DNA from: Massilia litorea | Lineage (GTDB): Bacteria; Pseudomonadota; Gammaproteobacteria; Burkholderiales; Burkholderiaceae_D | Assembly: GCF_015101885.1 (NCBI RefSeq) | Contig: NZ_CP062941.1 | Coordinates: 3,224,001-3,288,000 of the forward strand | Length of the DNA stretch: 64,000 nt | Reading direction: 5' to 3' | Shown: piece by piece, positions 18,341 through 29,460 of the stretch | How positions within the stretch are numbered: the first letter of the stretch is position 1 | How the letters are laid out: every line of letters starts with the position of its first letter | Notes under the pieces: generated by a model | What the model saw: only the letters and a program-made list of their open reading frames with translations | Database searches by the model: none | Told to the model about the DNA's origin: nothing | Made by a program: the position numbers and the translations under genes

Positions 18341-19773
18341 ATCGCAACCGTAAAGCCAAAATCGTCGCCACCGTCGGTCCCGCCAGTTCCAGCGCGGCCA
18401 CCCTGGAAGCCATGTTCCGCGCGGGCGCAGACGTCTTCCGCCTGAACTTCAGCCACGGCACCCACGAGGACCACAAGGCGCGGCTGGCCATCCTGCGCGG
18501 CCTGGAAAAATCCCTGGGCCGGCCGATCGGGGTGCTGCTCGACCTGCAAGGACCGAAGCTGCGCATCGGCAGCTTCGCCAACGGCCCGGTGAAACTCGCG
18601 CCGGGCGCCGCCTTCCGGCTCGACCTGAACAGCGGACAAGCGGGCGACGTCGAGCGGGTCGCGCTGCCGCATCCGGAAATCTTCGCAGCCCTGGAGGAGG
18701 GCGCGCGCCTGCTGCTGGACGACGGCCGCATCGAACTGCAGGTCAAGCGCTTCGGCGACAATTACGCCGATACCGTCGTGGTCGCCGGCGGCATGCTGTC
18801 CGACCGCAAGGGCGTGAACGTGCCGGGCGTGGTGGTGCCGATGTCGGCACTGACCGAGAAGGACCGCAGGGACCTGGATTTCGGGCTGGCCCTCGGCGTG
18901 GACTGGATCGCGCTCTCCTTCGTGCAGCGGGCCGAGGACATCCATGAGATCAAGGAAATCGTCCAGGACCGGGCCGGAATCATCGCCAAGCTCGAAAAGC
19001 CGGCCGCGATCGCCCAGCTCGACGCCATCGTCGAGGCGGCCGATGCGGTGATGGTGGCGCGCGGCGACCTCGGCGTCGAGATGCCGGCCGAGCAGGTGCC
19101 GGCGATCCAGAAGCGCATCGTGCGCGCCTGCCGCCGCCTCGGCAAGCCGGTGATCGTGGCAACCCAGATGCTCGAGTCGATGGTGTCGGCGCCGGTGCCG
19201 ACCCGCGCCGAAGCCTCCGACGTCGCCACCGCCGTCTACGACGGAGCCGATGCGGTGATGCTGTCGGCCGAATCGGCCTCCGGTCAGTTCCCGGTCGAAG
19301 CCGTCAAGATGATGAACAGCATCATCGAGCACACCGAATCGGATACCTGGTACGCCGAGAGTATCAAGGCGGCCCAGCACCCCACGCGCGCCGAGATTGC
19401 GGACGCCATCGGCCTGGCGCTGCGCAACGTGGCCGACCTGCTGGACGTGGCCGCGACCGTCGCCTACACCATGTCCGGCCACTCGGCCCTGCGCGTGGCG
19501 CGCGAACGCCCGCGGGCGCCGATCATCGGCATGACGCCCAAGCTGGCCACGGCGCGCCGCCTGGCCCTGGCCTGGGGCGTGCATGCGGTGCTGGTGCACG
19601 ATGTGGAGTCGGTGTCGGAGATGACGGACTTCGCCTGCGCCACGGCCGGCCGCGAGGGCCTCGCCAGGCCCGGCCAGGCCATCGTGATCGCGGCCGGCAT
19701 GCCCTTCGGCGCCGCCGGCACGACCAACCTGCTGCGCATCGCGCGCCTGGACGAAAACGGCGGCGGACAGTGA
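18337..19773 (+). CDS. pyk: Pyruvate kinase
   Basis: 478 residues. The N-terminal KIVATVGPAS, the active-site stretch GIIAKLEKPAA with the catalytic lysine, and MVARGDLGVE followed by VIVATQMLESM are classic pyruvate kinase motifs. It converts PEP and ADP to pyruvate and ATP. Being translationally coupled to ttuD, it completes tartrate to D-glycerate to 2-phosphoglycerate to PEP (via enolase elsewhere) to pyruvate. Probably an operon-specific isozyme beside a housekeeping copy; that is inference. Confidence 0.95.
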   Translation: MNRNRKAKIVATVGPASSSAATLEAMFRAGADVFRLNFSHGTHEDHKARLAILRGLEKSLGRPIGVLLDLQGPKLRIGSFANGPVKLAPGAAFRLDLNSGQAGDVERVALPHPEIFAALEEGARLLLDDGRIELQVKRFGDNYADTVVVAGGMLSDRKGVNVPGVVVPMSALTEKDRRDLDFGLALGVDWIALSFVQRAEDIHEIKEIVQDRAGIIAKLEKPAAIAQLDAIVEAADAVMVARGDLGVEMPAEQVPAIQKRIVRACRRLGKPVIVATQMLESMVSAPVPTRAEASDVATAVYDGADAVMLSAESASGQFPVEAVKMMNSIIEHTESDTWYAESIKAAQHPTRAEIADAIGLALRNVADLLDVAATVAYTMSGHSALRVARERPRAPIIGMTPKLATARRLALAWGVHAVLVHDVESVSEMTDFACATAGREGLARPGQAIVIAAGMPFGAAGTTNLLRIARLDENGGGQ

Positions 19774-19808
19774 GGACCGCACGTTTGCGCCTGTAGAAAG
19801 CGCCGGGA

Positions 19809-20768
19809 TCAGGCGCCGGCGCCGGCCTCGTTCGACGGCCAGCGCGCCACTTCCTGTCCCATCGGCGTCGCCGCCGAAAACGCGGCGGCGACGAAGTCGA
19901 CGAAGGAACGCACCCGCGCCGCCGTCTGCAGCTGGTGCGGGTACACCGCATAGATGTCGGCGCCCGGCGTCTCCCAGTTCGCCAGCACCTGGCGCAGGCG
20001 CCCGCTCTGCAGGTATTTCGCGATATCCCATTCCGCCCGCATGATCAGCCCGTGCCCTTCGAGCGCCCAGTTGACGGCGATCTCGCCATCGTTGGTACTC
20101 AGTTCGCCGCGCACCTTGACCGTCTCGGTGCGCTGGCCGGAACTCAGGTGCCAGATGCCATATCCCTCCGCGCCCTGGCGGATGCCGATGCAGCTGTGGT
20201 GGGTCAGGTCGTTCGGTACGCGCGGCGTGCCATGCCGTTCGAGATAGGCGGGGGCGGCGCAGATCAGGCGCCGGTTCGAGGCCAGGCGGCGCGCGATGAC
20301 GCGGGTATCGGGCGGTTCGCCGAAGCGGATCCAGACGTCGCAGGCGTCCTCGATCAGGGTGGGCGGATTGACGGTCAGCTGCAACTGGACATGCACGTCC
20401 GGATGGCGCTTGTGGAAGGCCGAGATCAGCGGCGCGATATGGCTGCGGCCGAAGCCGAGGGTGGCGTTCACCCGCAGCAGGCCCTTGGGCGCCGTGGCGG
20501 CGCTCGTGATCATCTGCTCCATGTCCCCGATGTCGGCCAGGATGCGGCGCGAATGTTCGAGGTAGATCTCGCCCTCGGCCGTGAGCCCGATGCGGCGCGT
20601 GGTCCGGTGCAGCAGGCGGGTGCCCAGGCGCGCCTCCATCTGCGACAGGCGCTTGCTGACCCCGGCCGTCGTGACATTCAGTTCGCGCGCCGCCGCCGAG
20701 AGGCTGCCGGCACGCACCAGCAGGCTGAAAAAGGCCATCTCGGACTGGGCGTTGACGGGAGTGGACAT
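19809..20768 (-). CDS. LysR-family regulator of the tartrate/TTT genes
   Basis: 319 residues. The N-terminal winged helix-turn-helix is clear (LLVRAGSLSAAARELNVTTA, then GVSKRLSQMEARLG). The C-terminal domain has the two-lobed LysR effector fold. It belongs to the DsdC/TtuA-like group of short LysR regulators. Divergent from the TTT binding protein at 20909. The inverted repeat at 20767-20789 overlaps its own start codon, which suggests autorepression, and a matching repeat lies before ttuC. Confidence 0.9.
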   Translation of the reverse strand: MSTPVNAQSEMAFFSLLVRAGSLSAAARELNVTTAGVSKRLSQMEARLGTRLLHRTTRRIGLTAEGEIYLEHSRRILADIGDMEQMITSAATAPKGLLRVNATLGFGRSHIAPLISAFHKRHPDVHVQLQLTVNPPTLIEDACDVWIRFGEPPDTRVIARRLASNRRLICAAPAYLERHGTPRVPNDLTHHSCIGIRQGAEGYGIWHLSSGQRTETVKVRGELSTNDGEIAVNWALEGHGLIMRAEWDIAKYLQSGRLRQVLANWETPGADIYAVYPHQLQTAARVRSFVDFVAAAFSAATPMGQEVARWPSNEAGAGA

Positions 20769-20789
20769 TGTTAATCCAAGTTTAATAAT
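20767..20789. promoter_or_regulatory. LysR-type operator at the LysR/TTT divergent promoter
   Basis: ATTGTTAA-N7-TTAATAAT, the same palindrome as at 14364-14386, followed by ATGGTT and AGCGTC at the same distances. It covers the LysR start codon (20766-20768) and lies 120 bases before the TTT binding-protein start. Confidence 0.65.
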
Positions 20790-20908
20790 GGTTCAACTTT
20801 AGCGTCATCTTTGAGTGCTCGCAACCCGTATATTCAGCTCCTGACCCGTCGTTACCAGCCCGGCAACCGGGACCACGAAGCGAATCCATAACAATTCAGG
20901 AGACGAGC

Positions 20909-21895
20909 ATGCAAAAGCATCCCCGGCAGTACCAGCGTATTGCCCAAGCCCTTGCGCTGGGCGTGTTACTCGGAAGCGGCGCCAGCGCAATGGCCCAGGC
21001 CTGGCCTGCAAAAACCATCAGCATCGTGGTCCCGTTCGCGACCGGCGGCACCACCGATGCGATCGCGCGCACGCTGGGCCAGGAACTGTCGAAAAACCTG
21101 GGCCAGCCGGTGATCATCGAGAACAAGCCGGGCGCCGGCGCGACCATCGGCGCCGACTATGTCGCCAAGGCGAAGCCGGACGGCTACACGCTGCTGGTCG
21201 GCGCCGTCCATCACACGATCGCCACCAGCGTCTACAAGAAGCTGCCCTACGACTTCCAGCGCGACCTGGCGCCCGTGTCGACGGTGGCCATGGTGCCGAA
21301 CGTGCTGGTGGTGAACCCGAACCTCGCGGCGAAGAACGTCGCCGAGCTGGTCGCGCTGGCGAAGAAAACACCGGGCAAGTTGAGCTTCGGTTCGAACGGC
21401 AACGGCACCGGCCAGCACCTGATCGGCGCCCAGTTCAGCCTCGCCAGCGGCGTCGACATCGTGCACGTGCCCTATAAAGGCAGCGGTCCGCTGACGATCG
21501 ACCTGCTGGGCGGCCAGATCGACATGTCCTTCGACACCGTCACGCCGGTGCTCTCGCATATCCGGGCCGGCAAGCTGCGCGCCCTGGCGGTCACCACCAT
21601 CAAGCGCTCCGCCGCGCTGCCCGAGGTGCCGACGCTCGACGAATCCGGCCTGAAGGGCTTCGACCAGGGCACCTGGTTCGGCCTGCTGGCGCCGGCGGCG
21701 ACGCCGAAAGACGTGCTGGCGCGCCTCAACACCGAGGTCGTCAGCATCGTGAAATCGCCCGAATTCCAGAAGCGGATGGAAGAGATCGGCGCCGTTCCGA
21801 TCGGCGGCAGCGCCGCGCAGATGGCGGCCCAGATCAAGACCGACACCGAGCGCTACGCCAAGCTGGTGAAGGACGCGAAGGTCACCGTCCAGTAA
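20909..21895 (+). CDS. TTT-family (Bug/TctC) periplasmic solute-binding protein
   Basis: 328 residues. A signal peptide ends near SAMAQA. The mature protein has Bug-type motifs: KTISIVVPFATGGTTDAIAR, VIIENKPGAGATIG and FGSNGNGTGQHLIG. These bind small carboxylic acids for tripartite tricarboxylate transporters or sense them. No TctA/TctB membrane genes are nearby, so it is an orphan binding protein, as is common in Burkholderiales. The shared LysR box suggests it works with the tartrate genes. RBS AGGAGA before the ATG. Confidence 0.88.
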   Translation: MQKHPRQYQRIAQALALGVLLGSGASAMAQAWPAKTISIVVPFATGGTTDAIARTLGQELSKNLGQPVIIENKPGAGATIGADYVAKAKPDGYTLLVGAVHHTIATSVYKKLPYDFQRDLAPVSTVAMVPNVLVVNPNLAAKNVAELVALAKKTPGKLSFGSNGNGTGQHLIGAQFSLASGVDIVHVPYKGSGPLTIDLLGGQIDMSFDTVTPVLSHIRAGKLRALAVTTIKRSAALPEVPTLDESGLKGFDQGTWFGLLAPAATPKDVLARLNTEVVSIVKSPEFQKRMEEIGAVPIGGSAAQMAAQIKTDTERYAKLVKDAKVTVQ

Positions 21896-21936
21896 GCCGT
21901 ACGCCATCCCTGGGGACCGTCGGGTAAAGTCGGGCC

Positions 21937-22269
21937 ATGCCCGACTTGAAAAAATACCCTGATACTCCCGACGGCCGCTACTTCGTGGTGCGCGGCCGCC
22001 TCTGGCGCACGAGTAATCCGGCACTCGCGCCGGAAAAACGGCAAGCACTGGTCGACCGTCTCATGACGGCGCGGCGCCAGGTCGGCGCCGCCAAACGGGC
22101 AGGGGACCGCGAAGCCGAGCGCAGCGCCCGCGCGGCCGTCGACGAGGCCAAGCGCGCGCTCGGCGAGCGCGGCCCCGTGTGGTGGAACGACGGCGCGCCG
22201 GACTACAACCGCAAGCTCGCCGCCAACACGCCGTATGCAGCCTGGTACGCCGCGCTGCAACAGGACTAG
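21937..22269 (+). CDS. Conserved hypothetical small protein
   Basis: 110 residues, no signal peptide or membrane span. The middle is a charged helical segment (DRLMTARRQVGAAKRAGDRE) flanked by a Trp/Tyr-containing start (GRYFVVRGRLWR) and end (GPVWWNDGAPDYNRK). Small proteins of this layout occur in many proteobacteria; no function is known to me. It follows the TTT gene by 41 bases and its stop overlaps the stop of the convergent ABC permease. Confidence 0.7.
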   Translation: MPDLKKYPDTPDGRYFVVRGRLWRTSNPALAPEKRQALVDRLMTARRQVGAAKRAGDREAERSARAAVDEAKRALGERGPVWWNDGAPDYNRKLAANTPYAAWYAALQQD

Positions 22270-24667
22270 CTGCGCAGCGCCTGCACCGGACTCATACGCA
22301 TGGCCACCGCCGTATGCCTTGCCGTCGCCGCCAGTGCCGCCAGCAGCGCCAGCGCCACCGCCGCCACCAGCGGCCACTGTCCCAGCGGCGCATGTTCGGC
22401 AAAGCCGTCCAGGTAGGTGCGGATCGCCAGCGCCGCCGCAGGCAGTCCGATCAATCCGGCCACCGCCACCGTCAGCCCGAACTCGCGTCCCAGGCGGCGC
22501 GCGATGGCGCCGTTGCTGGCCCCGTACAGCTTGCGGATCACGATCTCGCGCCGGCTGCGCTGCACGGTGTAGGCCGACAGCACATAGATGCCGAAGGCGG
22601 CCAGGGCCAGCGCCACCAGGCTGGCGGCGCCGAGGATCTTCACCATGCGCAGGTCCTGGCGGTAGCTGTCGCCGAAGATGCTGGCCGCGCTTTTCATGTA
22701 CATCATCCCGTTCGGGAAGTACTGGCGCCAGGTCGGGCCGATGGCGTGCGCCAGGGTTTGCTGGTCGAGTGAGCTGCGCACCGTGACGACGCCGTCCGAG
22801 TCGGTGAGGAAGTAGACGATCGGTCCCGGGCGCTCGCGCATCGACTGGTGCCGTACGTCCGGCGCCACCCCGACGATGGTCAGGTCGAAGCCGTCGGGAC
22901 CCGCTGCGAACGGAAGCTTGCCGACCACTTCTTCCGCCGTGCGATACCCCAGCGCCCGCACCGCCGCCATGTTCAGCAGCGCCACCCTGGCCTTGGGCTG
23001 GTCGCGTTCGGCGCTGAACAGGCGTCCGGCGACGGGGCGGATGCGGTACAGGTCGAAGAATTCGGGCGACACGCGCTTGATCTCCATCGGCATTTCCTGC
23101 CCGCCAGGCGTGGCGAAGCCGCCGGTGATCTTGTTGGCGTCGCGCCCGATCGCTTCGGCCGATACCGCAGCGCCTTCGATGCCGGGCACCCGGGCCACCG
23201 CGCGCACGAAGCCCTGCACCTGTTCGTCCTTCGCCAGCGGCATCTCCAGCAGCGTCAGCCCGGCCGGATCGAAGCCGGGATCGGCGCTCGTCGCATACCA
23301 GGTCTGCCAGCCCACTGCCACGGTGACGCCGGCCAGCGCCATCGCGGTGGCGAACTGCAGCACCGTCAGGGCACGCCGCAGCCACAGGTTGGTCGTCGTC
23401 TCGCTGCTGCTGTCGCGTCCCGCCAGGACGGTGGACGCGTGCACCCGCAAGGCTGTCCACGCCGGGTACGCCCCGGCCGCCAGGCCGGCCAGCACGCCCA
23501 GGCCCAGCGCCAGCGCCAGCCGGCCGGGCGTGAAGAAGCCTTCCAGCTTGCGGTCCACCAGGTCGGCGAACAGCGGCTGCAGCAGCCAGGCCAGCAGGAT
23601 GCCGACGCTGGTGGCCAGCAGGGCGACCAGCACCGACTCGGCCAGGAACTGGCCGGCCACGCGCGCCGCGCTCGCGCCCAGCACCTTGCGCATGCCGATC
23701 TCGCGCTGGCGCCGCAGCGTGCGCACGGTGGCGAGATTGATCCAGTTGGTCATGGCGAGGGCCAGGATCAGCAGGGCGACGCCGGCCAGGGCCAGGGTAC
23801 TGTCGCGCTGGCCGTAGTTGCGCTTGTCGCGGCCGCTGGCGAGATCCGCGTCGAAATACGCATCCGGCATCGCCGCCAGCCTGATATCGACGCCATGGCC
23901 GGTCAGCGAGCGGCCCATCGGTCCAGTGCGGAAGCGCTGGTTGACGGGCGATGCTTCCACCGCGTCCTGCAGCAGTGCGGTGAGGCGGACGCTGTCGGCG
24001 CCGGGACGCAGCTTGAGGAAGATCTGCCCGCGCTCCTGGTCGGAAGGGTGCAGGTTGCGGTCTTCCGGCTTCAGTGCGCGGCTGAGCGGGCTGCCCAGCG
24101 CTTGCCAGCGCACCGTGGTGTTCGCCGGCAGGTCGGGAAGCACGGCCAGCACCTGCAGCAGCTCCTGGCCGACGCCCACCGTCCTGCCGACCACCTCGGC
24201 CTGGCCGAACAGGCGCAGCGCGGTCTCGCGCGTGAGCGCCAGGCCGTCGGGTCGGGTCAATGCCGCCTTCAAGTCTCCGCTGAGCGGCACGATGCCGAAG
24301 ATGGGGCCGAAGTCCGGGTCGACCGCGAACATCCTGACTTCGTGCAGCTGGTCGCCGGCGCGCAGCGGCTGCTGGACCTGGCGTGCGATCGAGGCCTGCT
24401 CGACCGCGCCGCTGGCGAGCGCCGTGTCGCGTAGCGACAGCGTGGCGCGCGTGTTCCAGTCCGGGCGCGGGAAGAAATTGATGCGCTGTTTGACGACATA
24501 GACCCGTTCGCCGTCCGGCACATGGCTGTTGTAGTTCAGGCAGTAGGCGACGAAGCCGAGCAGCAGGAAGCAGGCGGCGCAGGCGACGGCCAGGCCGAGC
24601 ACGGTAACGGCCGAATAGCCGGGTTCCTGCAGCAGCTGGCGCCAGCCGATGCGGAAGTCGCGCGCCC

Positions 24668-24671
<4 letters not shown>
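22266..24671 (-). CDS. ABC transporter permease with two FtsX/MacB-type domains
   Basis: 801 residues. The layout is span, large periplasmic MacB-core domain, FtsX three-span unit (about residues 285-420), then a second span/periplasmic domain/FtsX unit, so one chain carries both halves of the permease, unlike MacB itself. The end TARHTAVAMRMSPVQALRS is typical of this duplicated permease group. Its ATG overlaps the stop of the ATPase gene (ATGA). With the ATPase and HlyD-type adaptor it should form a tripartite export or lipoprotein/macrolide-type efflux pump; the substrate is not shown. Confidence 0.9.
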
Positions 24672-25348
<677 letters not shown>

Positions 25349-25377
25349 GACTTTCCTTGTTTTCCTTGGGTGAGAGA

Positions 25378-26664
25378 TTACTTCGAAATGCTGAGCGCGG
25401 TCGACTGTCCGAAGGCCGCATAGCTGGAGACGATGACCCGTTCGCCCGCTTCCAGGCCGGCCAGCACCTCGACCTGGGCGTTGCTGCGGCGGCCGGTGCG
25501 CACCTCGCGCCGCCGGGCCGTGCGGCCGCTTGCGTCGACCACGTAGACCCAGGCGCCGCCGCTGTCGCCGGTCCAGGCGCCGCCCGGGAGCAGCAGGGCG
25601 CGCGCCGGATCGCCCAGGGTGAGCTGGGCGTCCAGGCTCTGGCCGGGGCGCAGGGCAGGGGGTTGCGCGTCCGCGAACAGCAATTCGGCGAGAAAGCGGC
25701 CTTCCTTGATCTGCGGGTAGACGCCGGAGATCCGCACCGGATAGCGCCGTCCCTCGTAGTCGACCGCGCCCGTGCGTCCGACCGCCACCCGGTTCAGGTA
25801 GAACTCGTCGATGCGCGCGGCGAGCTTGAAGCGGCTCGGGTCGTCGATGCGGCCGACGTTCCTGCCGGTGGCGATCGACTCGCCGACCTGCATCCGGAAG
25901 TCCGTCAGGCGGCCCGCGCCCGGTGCGCGCACCACCAGCGCGTCGACGGTCGCCTGCACCAGCTGCAGGCCGGTATCGAGTCCGCCGATTGCCTTTTCCA
26001 GCTGCGTCAGGGCGGGTGTGCGCACGCGGCTGTCGGCGGCGGCGCTGCGCTGTTCCAGTCCGATCGCGCGCGCTTCCTTGTCGAAGGCGTCGCGCGACTC
26101 TTCCAGCGCCACGGCGGAGATGAAGCCCTGCGCCGCCAGCCGCTCGTTGCGCGCATGGCGCTTGCGTGCCTGCTCCAGGTTGAAGGCCAGTTCGTCGAGG
26201 CGGCGCTGACGGGCGCTGCGGTCGCTCTCCTGGGCCAGGCGCAGGTTGGCCAGGTTGTAGAGCTGCTGCGCCTGTTCGGCCTGGCGCGCCAGCAGTTCCA
26301 GGTTGCGCTGCGGGTTGGCGATGCGGAACAGGAGCTGCCCCTTTTTCACCAGCTCGCCGTCACGCACGAACACTTCTTCGATGCGGCCCGACTCTACCGA
26401 ATCGAGGATGACGGAGTCGAGCGGCGCGGCGTTCGCGCGCACCACGAGTTCGTCGCGAAATACGCCTTGCTGCACGCTTGCGATCGCGAGCTCGGCCCGT
26501 TCCACGCGCAGTCCGCGCGGAACCTGGTGCCAGAGCCAGGCGCCGCCGGCGAGCAGCAGCACGGCAGCCAGCGCGCAGAGCAGGATCGCCTTGCCGCGTT
26601 TGCGCGGAACGATGGTGTCCATGGCGGCGCCGGTGGCCGGAGTGGGAAGCGATTGCAGCGACAT
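25378..26664 (-). CDS. Periplasmic adaptor (HlyD/MacA-type) of the ABC efflux system
   Basis: 428 residues. A membrane span sits at about residues 28-48 (KAILLCALAAVLLLAGGAWL). Next come a lipoyl/barrel half (VVRANAAPLDSVILDS), a long coiled-coil hairpin (about 120-220) and the second lipoyl half with VVRAPGAGRLTDF, then the membrane-proximal domain. This is the standard membrane-fusion adaptor linking an inner-membrane pump to TolC. No TolC gene is present nearby. Two starts are possible (26664 and 26622). The upstream sigma-54 promoter puts the pump under control of the adjacent two-component system. Confidence 0.9.
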   Translation of the reverse strand: MSLQSLPTPATGAAMDTIVPRKRGKAILLCALAAVLLLAGGAWLWHQVPRGLRVERAELAIASVQQGVFRDELVVRANAAPLDSVILDSVESGRIEEVFVRDGELVKKGQLLFRIANPQRNLELLARQAEQAQQLYNLANLRLAQESDRSARQRRLDELAFNLEQARKRHARNERLAAQGFISAVALEESRDAFDKEARAIGLEQRSAAADSRVRTPALTQLEKAIGGLDTGLQLVQATVDALVVRAPGAGRLTDFRMQVGESIATGRNVGRIDDPSRFKLAARIDEFYLNRVAVGRTGAVDYEGRRYPVRISGVYPQIKEGRFLAELLFADAQPPALRPGQSLDAQLTLGDPARALLLPGGAWTGDSGGAWVYVVDASGRTARRREVRTGRRSNAQVEVLAGLEAGERVIVSSYAAFGQSTALSISK

Positions 26665-26682
26665 GAGGGGCCCGGAGAGTGG

Positions 26683-26697
26683 TGACAGGACCTGTCA
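26683..26697. promoter_or_regulatory. Palindrome over the expected transcription start of the efflux operon
   Basis: Perfect palindrome TGACAGG-A-CCTGTCA. It contains the same CCTGTC/GACAGG half-sites as the palindrome at 26754-26773, so probably the same protein binds. It lies just downstream of the -12 element, overlapping the predicted start of transcription, a place where binding could repress. Confidence 0.5.
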
Positions 26698-26698
26698 T

Positions 26699-26714
26699 TG
26701 CAAGCGCCGTGCCA
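26699..26714 (-). promoter_or_regulatory. Sigma-54 (-24/-12) promoter of the efflux operon
   Basis: On the minus strand the bases read TGGCACGGCGCTTGCA. This matches the RpoN consensus TGGCAC-N5-TTGCA, with GG and GC exactly ten bases apart. Transcription would start near 26688, about 24 bases before the adaptor ATG. The adjacent divergent gene is an NtrC-type activator, which such a promoter requires. Confidence 0.85.
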
Positions 26715-26753
26715 TGGCGGCCCCAAGCCCTTTTCGCCCGCTTTTGCAGTCGG

Positions 26754-26796
26754 CCTGTCCGCTCCCGGACAGGGCAGGTGTTCATATCCGGACAGG
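26754..26796. promoter_or_regulatory. Likely enhancer sites for the NtrC-type regulator
   Basis: Perfect palindrome CCTGTCCG-CTCC-CGGACAGG at 26754-26773, with a third half-site CGGACAGG at 26789-26796, 23 bases on (about two helical turns). The sites lie 40-85 bases upstream of the sigma-54 promoter and between the two divergent operons. Assignment to the response regulator at 26879 is by position and symmetry. Confidence 0.6.
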
Positions 26797-26878
26797 TGTG
26801 CGGGCACGGCGAACTTGTGATTTCGCCATCTCATCTTCGCTGCTAGAATGCCCCGGACTTCAACCCAGCCAGGCCGCC

Positions 26879-28208
<1,330 letters not shown>

Positions 28209-28219
<11 letters not shown>

Positions 28220-29441
28220 CGCTTCGCTGCGGCGCGGAGCCCTTGCCGGTGTGGCCGCGTTGATGGCGCTGGCGGCCGCTGCCGGGGCCGCGGCGGGCTC
28301 GCCGCGCCTGCAGGTCACGTGCGCGCTGGCGGCGCTCGTCCCCGCCTGGCTCGTATGGCGCGCGCTGTCTCGCATGGCGCCGCCGCCGGCGCAAATGGCC
28401 CAGGCAGATCCGCCGATGCTGCGGCGAGCGGACGACGCACTGGTGCTGGAAGCCCGCCTCGAACATGCGCCGGTCGCGCTGTTCCTGCTCGATCCCTCCA
28501 CTTGCGCAGGCGAGGCCGCGCCCCTGAATGCCAGCGCGCGCCAGCTGCTCGCGCCCGGGCGCGTGACCGATCGCGCGGCACTTTGCTCGCAGCTGGCCGC
28601 GCAGCCGGCGAGCGGCCGCGCGCTGCTCGCCTTCGACACCGAACGCGGTGTCGAACGCGCCATGGTGGCGATGTCCTCGCTGACGGTGCAGGGCAAGGCG
28701 CAGCGCATTGCCGCGCTGCTCCCGGTGGAAAGCGAGCTCGAATCCGAAACCCTGAACGCCTGGCGCCAGCTGGTGCAGGTGCTGACCCACGAAATCATGA
28801 ATTCGCTCACGCCGGTGGCCTCGCTGTCGAACACGGCGCAGGGCATGCTGGCGGAACTCCAGCCGCAGCTCGAGGGCGAAGTTGAAGCCGAACTCGCCGC
28901 CGACCTGGGCGCGGCGCTCGACGCCATCGCGCGCCGCGCGACCAGCCTTGCCGATTTCGTCGGCAGCTACCGCAGCCTGTCCAGCATGCCGGAACCGGTG
29001 CCGGAGCAGGTCGCGCTCAAACAGCTGCTGGTGCGCGTGTCGATGCTGGTCGAACCGGCCTGGCGCGCACGCGGCGGCGAGCTGCGCATCCTGGTCGAGC
29101 CGGACTCGCTGGCGCTGGTGGCCGATGCGGGCCAGCTCGAACAGGCCCTGATCAACCTGTTGAAGAACGCGTTTGAAGCGACCGCGGGCCTGGCGGCGCC
29201 GCGCGCCACCGTGCACGCGCGCCTGGTGCGCGGCGCGCGGCTGCGCATCGAGGTCAGCGACAACGGTCCCGGCGTGCCGGAAGAACTGCTGCCGCACATT
29301 TTCACGCCCTTCTTCACCACCCGGAAGGGCGGGCGCGGGATCGGGCTGGCGCTGGTGCGCCAGCTGGTGCATGCGAATGGGGGCACCGTCCGCCACGTGC
29401 GTCCCGTGACGGGCGGCGCCCGCTTCGTGCTCGGTTTCTGA
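28209..29441 (+). CDS. Sensor histidine kinase partner of the NtrC-type regulator
   Basis: 410 residues. One or two N-terminal spans (about 10-30 and 34-52) are followed by a PAS-like stretch, the H-box with H194 (LTHEIMNSLTPVASL), then ATPase boxes: N-box LINLLKNAFEAT, G1 DNGPGVPEE and G2 GGRGIGLALVRQLV. The H-box form (HEIMNSLTP) is that of the NtrY/AtoS-like kinases that pair with sigma-54 activators. There is almost no periplasmic domain, so it may sense a membrane or internal signal. Translationally coupled to the regulator. Confidence 0.92.
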
Positions 29442-29460
29442 GGGTCAGGTGTAGAAGCGC

